Assembly: GCA_036374795.1 (NCBI GenBank)
Contig: DASUTC010000287.1
Location: 1-53,748, forward strand
Direction of reading: 5' to 3'
DNA: 53,748 nucleotides
Source: Herpetosiphonaceae bacterium
GTDB lineage: Bacteria; Chloroflexota; Chloroflexia; Chloroflexales; Kallotenuaceae
This document shows positions 34,078-41,929 of the stretch, piece after piece. The notes beneath the pieces were generated by a model. That model saw nothing but the letters and a program-made list of their open reading frames with translations. It was not told the origin of the DNA and made no database searches. A program made the translations under genes and the position numbers. The first letter of the stretch is position 1. Each line of letters opens with the position of its first letter.

Positions 34078-35064
34078 ATGGCAGAATTATCGCTAATCGA
34101 AGCGCTCCGCGCCGGGATCGATGAGACGATGGCGGCAGATGAGCGGGTGTTTGTTTTCGGCGAAGATGTCGGCAAGCGCGGCGGCGTGTTCCGCGTCACC
34201 GAGGGATTGCAGGATAAATACGGGCCGTGGCGGATCATGGACTCGCCCCTGGCGGAGGGCATTATCGTCGGCGCGTGCATCGGCGCGGCGGTCAACGGGA
34301 TGCGTCCGATCGCCGAGATTCAATTTGCCGACTTCATCTGGCCGGCCATGAACCAGATCGTCAGCGAGGCCGCGCGCATGAACTACCGCTCCAATGGCGC
34401 GTGGAACGTGCCTCTGGTGATTCGCGCGCCCTATGGCGGCGGTATTCACGGCGCGCTCTACCACTCACAGTCGGTCGAGGCGTTCTTCGCGCACGTTCCC
34501 GGCCTGAAGGTGGTGGTGCCAGCCACGCCCTACGACGTGAAGGGCATGATCAAAAGCGCCATCGCCGATCCCGACCCGGTGCTGTTCTTCGAGCACAAAA
34601 AGACCTACCGCATGATCAAGGGCGAGGTGCCCGACGGCGACTACACGGTGCCGATCGGCGTGGCCGATGTCAAGCGCAACGGCGACGACGTGACGATTAT
34701 CACCTACGGCATGATGCTGCACCTTGCGCTGGAGGCCGCCGAGCTGGTGGCGCGTGAGGACGGCGTCGAGACTGAGGTGATCGATCTGCGCACGGTCCGA
34801 CCGCTCGACACCGAGGCGATCCTCACCAGCGCGCGCAAGACCGGCAAGGTGCTGATCATCCACGAGGATAACCTGACCGGCGGCATCGGCGGCGAGATCG
34901 CGGCGCTGATCGCCGAGCACGCCTTCGAGTATCTCGACGGGCCGATCATGCGGCTGGCAGGTCCCGACGTTCCGGCGATGCCGTTCGCACCGACGCTGGA
35001 AGATGCCTTTATGCCCAACACCGCCAAGATCGTCGCCAGGCTGCGCGATCTGGCGGCGTACTGA
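34078..35064 (+). CDS. 2-oxoacid dehydrogenase E1 beta subunit
   Basis: A 328-residue transketolase-fold subunit. It shows FVFGEDVGKRGGVFRVTEGL, the region around SPLAEGIIVGACIGAAVNGM, RAPYGGGIHGALYHSQSVEA and VIDLRTVRPLDTEAI, all typical of E1 beta, and a C-terminal domain ending in GPDVPAMPFAPTLEDAFMP. ATG 34078 lies after the repeat; frames starting at 34039 would encode repeat sequence. Forms the alpha2-beta2 E1 with the previous gene. Confidence 0.95.
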   Translation: MAELSLIEALRAGIDETMAADERVFVFGEDVGKRGGVFRVTEGLQDKYGPWRIMDSPLAEGIIVGACIGAAVNGMRPIAEIQFADFIWPAMNQIVSEAARMNYRSNGAWNVPLVIRAPYGGGIHGALYHSQSVEAFFAHVPGLKVVVPATPYDVKGMIKSAIADPDPVLFFEHKKTYRMIKGEVPDGDYTVPIGVADVKRNGDDVTIITYGMMLHLALEAAELVAREDGVETEVIDLRTVRPLDTEAILTSARKTGKVLIIHEDNLTGGIGGEIAALIAEHAFEYLDGPIMRLAGPDVPAMPFAPTLEDAFMPNTAKIVARLRDLAAY

Positions 35065-35194
35065 TCACAGCAACGGGTTGATCCAGCGCGTATCGCGCAC
35101 ACTCACGTGCAGAATCAAAGAAGCTTTGCAGGGGAGCGTAGGGCCACCCGGCCCGACGGCGCACGAGCAACAACAGAATCCGAGATGGAGCAAT

Positions 35195-36544
35195 ATGGCG
35201 CTTGAATTTAAGATGCCAAAGTTGGGAGAAAGCGTTACCGAGGGCACCATCGGGCGCTGGCTCAAGCAGCCCGGCGATAAGCTCGAACTCTACGAGCCGA
35301 TGCTTGAGGTGACGACCGATAAGGTCGATACCGAAGTCTCCTCGCCGATCGACGGCACACTGGTCGAAATCCTGGTATCCGAAGGCGAAACCGTCGCGGT
35401 CGGCACGGTGATCGCCCGTCTTTCCGAGAACGGCGAAGTTTCCAACAGCGACGCTGCTACCGAGGCAGCAGTAGCCGCGACGCCAGCGACCGCCGAGCAG
35501 CCGGCGGCGAGCCAGGGCAAAGGCTCGTATATCTCTCCGGCGGTCGCGCGTCTTGCCGCCGAGCACGATGTCGATCCGCGCATGATCAAAGGCACCGGCG
35601 CTGGCGGACGTGTCACCAAGAAAGATATCGAGGCGTTTGTCGCTTCGGGCGGCGCGAAGGCCGTAGCTCAGGCGCAGCAGCCCGTCGACACAGCCGCGCC
35701 CGCCCTGGCCGAAGCGCCTGCCGCTCCGTCGCCACAGACGACAGCCCAGATACCGCAGGCGTTCGAGTCTGGTCCGCAGGTGCAGGAGCCGACAACTACG
35801 GGCACGAAAGCATCCGCAGCGCCGACGGCTCAGCCGCAGCCGGTGCCCGGCCCCGACGACGAGCTGGTGCCGCTCAACACGATGCGCCGCGCCATTGCGG
35901 ATCATATGGTCCGCTCCAAGCGCACCGCGCCGCACGTCACGACGGTGATGGAGGCCGATCTGAGCCGCATCGTCGCGCACCGCGAGCGCAACAAGGCCGA
36001 CTTCGAGCGGCAGGGCGTCAAGCTGACCTTCATGCCGTACTTCGTCCAGGCGACTGTCGCGGGGCTGCGCGAGGTGCCGATCGTCAACGCGACCTTCACC
36101 GACGAGGGCATCCTGATGCACCATCGCATCAACGTCGGCATGGCCGTGGCGATCCCCGACGGGCTGATCGTGCCCGTGCTCAAAGACGCCGACGACAAGA
36201 GCCTGCTCGGACTGGCGCGCGCCGTCAACGATCTGGCGGATCGGGCGCGGACGCGGCGGCTCCAGCCCGACGAGACGCAGGGCGGCACGTTTACGATCAC
36301 CAATCACGGCGTGTCGGGATCGCTCTTCGCCATGCCGATTATCAACCAGCCCCAGGCAGCGATCCTGGGCATCGGCGCGATGCAGAAGCGCGCGGTCGTC
36401 ATCTCGGAGAACGGCTTTGATGCGATTGCCATTCGCCCGATGTGCTACCTGAGCCTGACCTTCGACCATCGTCTGATCGACGGCGCGACCGCCGATGGCT
36501 TTCTGTCGATCGTCAAGCGCGCGCTCGAACAATATCCGGGCTAG
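35195..36544 (+). CDS. 2-oxoacid dehydrogenase E2 (dihydrolipoyl acyltransferase)
   Basis: A 449-residue core enzyme with one lipoyl domain (residues 1-78; lipoylated Lys in EVTTDKVDTEV, about 43), an Ala/Pro linker, a peripheral subunit-binding domain (YISPAVARLAAEHDVDPRMI to KKDIEAFV), a second Ala/Pro/Gln linker, and the catalytic domain ending in the active-site FDHRLIDGATADGF. GGAG precedes ATG 35195. Completes the E1-E2 operon; the E3 gene is 2.4 kb further on. Confidence 0.95.
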   Translation: MALEFKMPKLGESVTEGTIGRWLKQPGDKLELYEPMLEVTTDKVDTEVSSPIDGTLVEILVSEGETVAVGTVIARLSENGEVSNSDAATEAAVAATPATAEQPAASQGKGSYISPAVARLAAEHDVDPRMIKGTGAGGRVTKKDIEAFVASGGAKAVAQAQQPVDTAAPALAEAPAAPSPQTTAQIPQAFESGPQVQEPTTTGTKASAAPTAQPQPVPGPDDELVPLNTMRRAIADHMVRSKRTAPHVTTVMEADLSRIVAHRERNKADFERQGVKLTFMPYFVQATVAGLREVPIVNATFTDEGILMHHRINVGMAVAIPDGLIVPVLKDADDKSLLGLARAVNDLADRARTRRLQPDETQGGTFTITNHGVSGSLFAMPIINQPQAAILGIGAMQKRAVVISENGFDAIAIRPMCYLSLTFDHRLIDGATADGFLSIVKRALEQYPG

Positions 36545-36570
36545 CCCAGTCTCGGCACAGCGTCAACGGC

Positions 36571-36597
36571 AAGGCGGTATCTGCGCGATGCCGCCTT
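36571..36597 (+). terminator. Terminator after E2
   Basis: AAGGCGGTAT (36571-36580) pairs with ATGCCGCCTT (36588-36597, one G-U) around CTGCGCG, 26 bases after the E2 stop. Confidence 0.6.
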
Positions 36598-36648
36598 TGC
36601 GCTGTATATTTCGACCATCCCAAAACTTCCGGAAGAGGAGATACCGTC

Positions 36649-37194
36649 ATGAGCTACTTTAGACGACTCTTGCCCGCGCTGCTGCTTGTTGGAGCGATCG
36701 GCGGTCTGCTTGCGGGCTGTGGCGCAACCACGCCCTCCGCGACAACCACAGCAACACCCGACGCAACACAATCTCCCGCGACCACGACCAGCGACATCGA
36801 TCAGGCGCGCGCCGCGCTCACCAACTTCTTCGCCGCGCTCCACGGCAAGCGCTACGACGACGCCGCGCGGCTGTACGGCGGCTCCTACCAGGAGCTATTC
36901 GGCTTCAACCCACGGGTCGCCGCCGACGATCATGTGAAGCTGCTGGAGGAGGCTTGCACCGTCAACGGCTTCCAATGTCTTGAGATCAACGAGATCGTCC
37001 GTGCGGAAGCCGTCTCGCCCACCGAGTTCCACTTTATGGTCGAGTTCAAAAACGAGGATGGCTCGCTCTTCACGCGCGGCCCAACCAGCGGCGCGACCGC
37101 AGCCGAGCAGCCGTCACAGTCGCAGTGGCCGTACACCGTCAAGAAGGTCGGTGACGCATTTCTGGTCCAGGAGCTACCCGTGTACGTGCCCTAA
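36649..37194 (+). CDS. Small lipoprotein, NTF2-like candidate
   Basis: A 181-residue lipoprotein. The signal peptide ends in LLAGC (Cys about 24), followed by a Thr/Ser/Ala-rich linker to about residue 45. The mature part (IDQARAALTNFFAALHGKRY, DDAARLYGGSYQ, then strands to the end) has the pattern of DUF4878/NTF2-like lipoproteins. Function unknown. GGAAGAGGAG lies before ATG 36649. Confidence 0.75.
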   Translation: MSYFRRLLPALLLVGAIGGLLAGCGATTPSATTTATPDATQSPATTTSDIDQARAALTNFFAALHGKRYDDAARLYGGSYQELFGFNPRVAADDHVKLLEEACTVNGFQCLEINEIVRAEAVSPTEFHFMVEFKNEDGSLFTRGPTSGATAAEQPSQSQWPYTVKKVGDAFLVQELPVYVP

Positions 37195-37303
37195 ACGCAA
37201 GAACAAGGAACCAGGTGCCCGCTGGGCGCGCAAGAGAACAAGCGAGAACCAAGTTCCAAGTTCAAAGAACTCGAAACTCGAAACTTGGAACTTGGAACTT
37301 TCC
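37195..37303. repeat. Heptad repeat locus 5, with 14-bp inverted repeat
   Basis: Between two convergent genes. CCAAGTTCCAAGTT (37249-37262) pairs perfectly with AACTTGGAACTTGG (37282-37295). The right half is a 7-base series AACTCGA, AACTTGG, AACTTGG, AACTTTC, and GAACAAGGAACC-type units lie to the left. It probably also ends transcription from both sides. Confidence 0.75.
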
Positions 37304-37312
37304 TATGATCGC

Positions 37313-38749
37313 CTACCCCATCCAGCGCAGCCCCTTCGGATAAAAGTTCTTGACCACGCCGCCGACACGACGACCCCAGCCCAGCGGCCAGCCGTTGACC
37401 GTGATCAGCGCCCAGCCGTCCGCGCCCTGGTGCTCGAACGTTTCGCCGCGCAGGTAGCGCTCGGCCTCGCCAGTTTTCAGCGACACCGTCAGCCGAACAT
37501 CGTCGGCCAGCAGCGCCAGCGCCAGCGCATGCGACGGCTCGAAACGTCCCGGTTTGGCCGTTCCCAGCCACAGGCCGGAGCGCACCACGCGCAGGCCGGA
37601 CAGATCGGGGGCGGCATCCGGCGCGAGATAGACCTGATCGCTGCTGGCGACTAGCTGCTTCGCGGGCAGGCTGGTCGTAAGCATCGCGCGCTCGAAGCCG
37701 TGCCACGCCGCCAGCGCGGTATCGCCAGCCTCGTGAGTGCGATCGTCGCGCCGCGCGCCGCGACGCTGCCGCTCGCGCCCGGCATCTCGCCCGAGCCAGG
37801 CGGGCAGCAGCGGACGCTCGCCCCGCGCGCGATTCCGCAGCAGCGCGATGAAGTGGCCCTCGCCTTCCACCCGCTGCGGCCACAGCCGGACCGCGCGGCT
37901 AAGCTGCGGCGTCGGGATCGCGGCGGCCCACTCCGGCTGCGCGGCCATAAAGCCGTGACGCTTGGGAATATCGATCAGCTCCCAGTCGGCGTGCTCGGCC
38001 AGAAACGCCGCGATCCGCTGCTCGTTCTCCTCAGGCGCGAAGGTGCAGGTGCTATAGACCAGCCGCCCGCCCGGCGCGACGAACTGGGCGGCCTGATCCA
38101 GAATCCGCGCCTGCCGCGCCGCGCAGCCCGCGACATGCTCCACGCTCCACTCGGCGCGCGCGCCCGCGTTCTTACGAAACATGCCTTCGCCGGAGCATGG
38201 CGCATCCAGCAGCACCCGGTCGAAGAACCCGCCCAGGTGCGCGGCGAGGCGCTCCGGCGTCTCGCTGGTGATGACGACGTTGCGCGCGCCCCAGCGCTCA
38301 AGGTTTTCGCCAAGCGCCTTGACGCGGCTGCCTTCGACCTCATTCGCCACGAGCAGGCCCTGGCCGTCGAGGTGGGCCGCGATATGCGTGGCCTTGCCGC
38401 CGGGCGCTGCCGCCAGATCGAGCACGCGCATGCCGGGCCGTACATCCAGCGCCTCGACCACCGCCATCGCCGACGGCTCTTGCAAATAGTACAGCCCCGC
38501 CGCGTGGTACGGATGCTTGCCGGGCCGCTCGCCCTCGCGCACCCAGTAGCCGGACGGGCACCAGGGCACCGGCTCGATCTCCCAGGGCGAGATGCGCTCG
38601 AAGTGTTCGGGGCGCAGCTTGAGCAGGTTGACGCGCAGCCCCGTCGACGGGCTGTGATCCAGCGCCGCGATCAGCGCGTCGGCCTCCGCGCCGAGCAGCG
38701 CGCGCATCCGCTCGATAAATGCTGGCGGTATCGCCGGTTCCATGCTCAT
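37313..38749 (-). CDS. RsmF/NOL1-type RNA m5C methyltransferase
   Basis: A 478-residue AdoMet-dependent enzyme of the NOL1/NOP2/Sun group, which methylates C5 of cytosine in rRNA. It has the N-terminal substrate region (STGLRVNLLKL), AdoMet motif VLDLAAAPGGKATHIAA, first catalytic Cys region DAPCSGEGMFRK, and second in VYSTCTFAPEENE. The C-terminal 130 residues form a PUA-like RNA-binding extension as in RsmF. ATG 38749 follows GGAG by 5 bases. The target base is probably in 16S rRNA, by family analogy. Confidence 0.9.
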   Translation of the reverse strand: MSMEPAIPPAFIERMRALLGAEADALIAALDHSPSTGLRVNLLKLRPEHFERISPWEIEPVPWCPSGYWVREGERPGKHPYHAAGLYYLQEPSAMAVVEALDVRPGMRVLDLAAAPGGKATHIAAHLDGQGLLVANEVEGSRVKALGENLERWGARNVVITSETPERLAAHLGGFFDRVLLDAPCSGEGMFRKNAGARAEWSVEHVAGCAARQARILDQAAQFVAPGGRLVYSTCTFAPEENEQRIAAFLAEHADWELIDIPKRHGFMAAQPEWAAAIPTPQLSRAVRLWPQRVEGEGHFIALLRNRARGERPLLPAWLGRDAGRERQRRGARRDDRTHEAGDTALAAWHGFERAMLTTSLPAKQLVASSDQVYLAPDAAPDLSGLRVVRSGLWLGTAKPGRFEPSHALALALLADDVRLTVSLKTGEAERYLRGETFEHQGADGWALITVNGWPLGWGRRVGGVVKNFYPKGLRWMG

Positions 38750-38861
38750 CTTAGCTCCAAGAGATCTCACGTCGTGATTGTACCATCGACCGGCAGCGCC
38801 GATCATCTCCGCCCACGCCCGGCGTAGGCGAAACGGCGCAGCAAGGGCGACCGGACGGCTA

Positions 38862-38870
38862 TGGTATCAT
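38862..38870 (+). promoter_or_regulatory. Extended -10 element before E3 gene
   Basis: TGG-TATCAT lies about 100 bases before the E3 start codon. No matching -35. Tentative. Confidence 0.35.
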
Positions 38871-38968
38871 AGGATCAGCGTCACCGGCAGCCGCGCGGCA
38901 ACGACCATGCAGCGCCGGTGCTCCGTACACAGGGCGATTCTCGCGTTGGGAGATACTTGGAGGATTCG

Positions 38969-40369
38969 ATGGCTGATACACAGTATGATCTCGCGATCAT
39001 CGGCTCAGGGCCGGGCGGTTATGTCGCTGCGATTCGCGCCGCGCAGCTTGGCATGAAGGCCGCGATCGTCGAGAAGGATGCCATGGGCGGCGTCTGCCTC
39101 AACGTCGGCTGCATCCCCAGCAAGGCGCTGCTGCACACCTCAGAGCTGCTGGAGCACGCCCGCGACGGCAAGCGCATCGGGTTTGTCGCCGAGAACGTGC
39201 GGCTGGACTTTCCCGCGCTGATGGGCCACAAAGAGCGTGTGGTCAAGCAGATGAGCGGCGGCGTCGGCAGCCTGATGAAAAAGAATAAAGTCGATGTGTA
39301 TAAAGGCTTCGGTCGCGTCGCCGGGCCGAACAGTGTCGCCGTGCAGGGCGACGGCGGCGAGCAGACGATCAGCGCCAAGAACATCATCATCGCCACCGGC
39401 TCGACGCCCAAGTCGCTGCCGTTCGCTAAGATCGACGAGGAGCTTATTCTGTCGAGCACAGGCGCGCTCGCGCTCAAAGAGGTGCCGAAGCGGCTGGTAA
39501 TTATCGGCGGCGGCGTGATCGGTGTCGAGATGGGCACGGCCTACCACTCGTTCGGCTCCGAGGTGACGATTCTGGAGGCGCTGCCGCGCATCGTGTCGCT
39601 GGCCGACGAGGAGATCAGCGCCGAGCTAGCCCGCGTCTTCCAGCGCAAGGGCATCAAGGTGCAGACCGGCGTCAAGATCGGCGGCGTCGATCCGACCGAT
39701 GGCGGGATCGCGGTGATGTACACCGACGCCGAGGGCAAGGAGCAGCGCATCGAGGGCGATAAGCTGCTGCTCTCGGTTGGGCGCGCGCCGCTGACGCAGA
39801 ACATGGGCCTTGAGGAGGCGGGCGTCGAGCTGGACGAGCGCGGATTTATCAAGGTCAATGCGATGATGCAGACCAACGTGCCGTCGATCTTCGCGATCGG
39901 CGATTGTGTGCCGACGCCCGCGCTGGCGCATGTCGCCTCCGCCGAGGGTATTCTGGCGGTCGAGTTCATGGCGGGCCAGCACGTCACGCCGATCAACTAC
40001 GATCACGTGCCGTCGCCCTACTGGTCGTCGCCGGAGATCGGCCATGTGGGCCTGACCGAGGCCCAGGCCCGGGAGCGCGGCTACGATGTCAAGGTCGCCA
40101 AGTTCCCCTTCTCCGCCAACGGCAACGCGACGATCCACATGGAGCGCAACGGCTTCGTCAAGATCGTCGCCGACAAGCAGTACGATGAGATCCTGGGCAT
40201 TCATATCATCGGGCCGAAGGCGACGGAGCTGCTCTCCGAGGCCGGGCTTGCGCTCTCCCACGAGGCCACCGCCGAGAGCCTGGCCCACACGATTCACGCC
40301 CATCCCACGCTCTACGAGTCGATCGTCGAGGCGGCGCACGGGCTGATCGGCGGCACGATCAACTTCTAA
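38969..40369 (+). CDS. lpdA: Dihydrolipoyl dehydrogenase (E3)
   Basis: A 466-residue FAD flavoprotein that reoxidises lipoyl groups of 2-oxoacid dehydrogenases with NAD+. The FAD motif is [13 protein letters not shown], the redox-active disulfide C43-LNVG-C48, the NAD motif [16 protein letters not shown]-binding FAIGDCV, and the catalytic HAHPTLYE near the C-terminus. GGAGG lies 5-6 bases before ATG 38969. Probably serves the E1-E2 genes upstream, from which it is separated by a lipoprotein gene and a minus-strand methyltransferase. Confidence 0.95.
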   Translation: MADTQYDLAIIGSGPGGYVAAIRAAQLGMKAAIVEKDAMGGVCLNVGCIPSKALLHTSELLEHARDGKRIGFVAENVRLDFPALMGHKERVVKQMSGGVGSLMKKNKVDVYKGFGRVAGPNSVAVQGDGGEQTISAKNIIIATGSTPKSLPFAKIDEELILSSTGALALKEVPKRLVIIGGGVIGVEMGTAYHSFGSEVTILEALPRIVSLADEEISAELARVFQRKGIKVQTGVKIGGVDPTDGGIAVMYTDAEGKEQRIEGDKLLLSVGRAPLTQNMGLEEAGVELDERGFIKVNAMMQTNVPSIFAIGDCVPTPALAHVASAEGILAVEFMAGQHVTPINYDHVPSPYWSSPEIGHVGLTEAQARERGYDVKVAKFPFSANGNATIHMERNGFVKIVADKQYDEILGIHIIGPKATELLSEAGLALSHEATAESLAHTIHAHPTLYESIVEAAHGLIGGTINF

Positions 40370-40392
40370 GCGAGCATCTCGAAGCGCGAAGT

Positions 40393-40420
40393 ACCCCGGT
40401 CAGCACTGCCTGGCCGGGGT
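40393..40420. terminator. Terminator between E3 and DUF5615 genes
   Basis: ACCCCGGTCAG (40393-40403) pairs with CTGGCCGGGGT (40410-40420, one G-U) around CACTGC, between two convergent genes. Confidence 0.7.
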
Positions 40421-40457
40421 GTGTATGTTGGGCTATCGGTGTCCGCTCAAGGTTTGC

Positions 40458-40826
40458 TCAACGGCGGATCGGCAGAATTCGTGCGCGGGATGTATGCTCG
40501 TCGATCGTAATCAGCGCACCTGTTTCTAGGAGTTCAGCAAATTGGTGGAGAGCCGCGACGATAAGGGTCTGGACATGCGTGGAAAGCAAATCTTGGGTAC
40601 GGATTTGCAGCACACTCGGTCCTTCGGCTCGTGTGACGGCGAGAATTGTGCCAAAATCAAGATCGTGTGTGATGATAACATAGCCGTTTAGTCTTGCATA
40701 ATCCATGAGCACGCGATCAGTTGCTCGCGGATCGCCAATGCTTGACCAATGAGCGGTATGCCATCCCGATCGTTCTAACCACTCTACCCAAGCGGGCGGC
40801 AGATTCATATCAATGAGGAGTTTCAT
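40458..40826 (-). CDS. DUF5615 PIN-like protein (putative toxin)
   Basis: A 122-residue protein of the DUF5615/Mut7-C-like PIN group. It opens MKLLIDMNLPPAWVEWLER (first acidic residue), then DPRATDRVLMDYARLNGYVI and ITHDLDFG (second acidic pair), as expected for a metal-dependent PIN-like nuclease. It overlaps the DUF433 gene by 4 bases. The DUF433-DUF5615 pair is a common predicted toxin-antitoxin arrangement. Confidence 0.8.
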   Translation of the reverse strand: MKLLIDMNLPPAWVEWLERSGWHTAHWSSIGDPRATDRVLMDYARLNGYVIITHDLDFGTILAVTRAEGPSVLQIRTQDLLSTHVQTLIVAALHQFAELLETGALITIDEHTSRARILPIRR

Positions 40827-41056
40827 GCAGCAGAACTCAGGGGTACATCAAGTTCCTCGACGCGCCAGGCTGCATATGCCAGCGCTTCACGCACATCCTC
40901 CACCTCCAGATACGGGTAAGCACGCAAAATATCTTCCGTCGAGTAACCAGCCGCGACCAGACCGACAACCGTACCGACCGTGATTCGTAGCCCACGGACA
41001 CAGGGCTTTCCACCCATCACCTCAGGGTTAAATGTAATTCGTGTAAAGTCTTTCAT
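40823..41056 (-). CDS. DUF433 protein (putative antitoxin)
   Basis: A 77-residue DUF433 helix-turn-helix protein with the typical ITFNPEVMGGKPCVRGLRIT and VGLVAAGYSTEDILRAYPYL. ATG 41056 is chosen because a TATAAT box at 41087-41092 overlaps the upstream in-frame start at 41095. It precedes and overlaps the DUF5615 gene; probably the DNA-binding antitoxin. Confidence 0.82.
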   Translation of the reverse strand: MKDFTRITFNPEVMGGKPCVRGLRITVGTVVGLVAAGYSTEDILRAYPYLEVEDVREALAYAAWRVEELDVPLSSAA

Positions 41057-41086
41057 TGCTCTACCCCCATCACCTGGACTTGATCC

Positions 41087-41092
41087 ATTATA
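41087..41092 (-). promoter_or_regulatory. -10 box of the DUF433/DUF5615 pair
   Basis: A perfect TATAAT on the minus strand 30 bases before ATG 41056. No good -35 at 16-18 bases. Confidence 0.45.
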
Positions 41093-41301
41093 CATGAACG
41101 GCTTGGTCAGGCTATCAGTTTTGGTGCAGCATCGCCCCGCCGCCGCTTGTGATCAAATCTCCATCCGGCGGTATCAACCCGTTTCCGCCGGACAAGCCCT
41201 GAGCGTCTAGCATGCGCTTGTTGGCACGCACGTTGTACATGGCGATCCTGTTGGCGAGCAAAGGTGGTTGTATCATTGGCGTATCTACGAAAGGAACAAT
41301 C

Positions 41302-41817
41302 ATGCGACATACGTCAGACCACGTTGCCATCGATCTGATCGCCCTTGCTATCATCCGTGATGCGGACAAGATTGTGCTGGTCCAGCAGCAGCATCGCGCT
41401 GATCTACCCCCGTACTGGGTGCTGCCCGGTGGCCTGGTTGAGGCGGGCGAGCTCGTCACCGAGGCCCTGATCCGCGAAGTTGCGGAGGAGGCGGGCGTGC
41501 ATGTCGATGCGCTCTCGCACCTCGCGTGTTTGTCTCACATTGACCGCCCGGCGCAGCGTGCCCAGAGCATTGCCTTTATCTTTGAGGCTGAAAGATGGCA
41601 CGGGGAACTCGCGAGCTGCGATCCCGATGCCGAGGTGCTTGGCGTCGAACTCGTGCCCCTGACGGAGGGCATCAGCAGGCTACAGTCGAACGGCGGCTGG
41701 TCCGGCATCCAAACGCCCGTGCTGGCCTATTTACGCGGTGAGCGGGCGGCAGGCGCTAATTGGTTCTACCGCGAGGACGGCGACGGGCAGCAATGGATTG
41801 CCTGCATGCCTGGGTGA
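41302..41817 (+). CDS. Nudix hydrolase
   Basis: A 171-residue Nudix enzyme that hydrolyses a nucleoside diphosphate linked to another group. The Nudix box is complete: GGLVEAGELVTEALIREVAE followed by EAGV. AAAGGA lies before ATG 41302; an in-frame ATG at 41212 lacks a site. The substrate is unknown. It lies upstream of the P-type ATPase but separated by that gene's own promoter. Confidence 0.85.
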   Translation: MRHTSDHVAIDLIALAIIRDADKIVLVQQQHRADLPPYWVLPGGLVEAGELVTEALIREVAEEAGVHVDALSHLACLSHIDRPAQRAQSIAFIFEAERWHGELASCDPDAEVLGVELVPLTEGISRLQSNGGWSGIQTPVLAYLRGERAAGANWFYREDGDGQQWIACMPG

Positions 41818-41859
41818 TCAGGATAGCCGCTGGTGACGGCCAGCGCGGAGGGTAGACCA

Positions 41860-41888
41860 TAGACCGACCTGATAACCTGTGCTATACT
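41860..41888 (+). promoter_or_regulatory. Promoter of P-type ATPase
   Basis: TAGACC (41860-41865) and TATACT (41883-41888) are 17 bases apart, and TGC precedes the -10 (extended form). Transcription should start near 41895, at the edge of the Fur-like box. Confidence 0.65.
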
Positions 41889-41895
41889 CAATAAA

Positions 41896-41910
41896 TGAGA
41901 ATAATTATCA
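41896..41910 (+). promoter_or_regulatory. Fur-family operator (Fur-like box)
   Basis: TGAGAAT-A-ATTATCA is a 7-1-7 inverted repeat that differs at one base from the classic Fur consensus TGATAAT-N-ATTATCA. It covers the predicted transcription start, ideal for repression or for metal-dependent switching. A Fur-family protein (Fur, Mur or a relative) is the likely binder; Zur and PerR consensus sites fit less well. Confidence 0.7.
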
Positions 41911-41929
41911 CTTTCAATTAGATACTGTT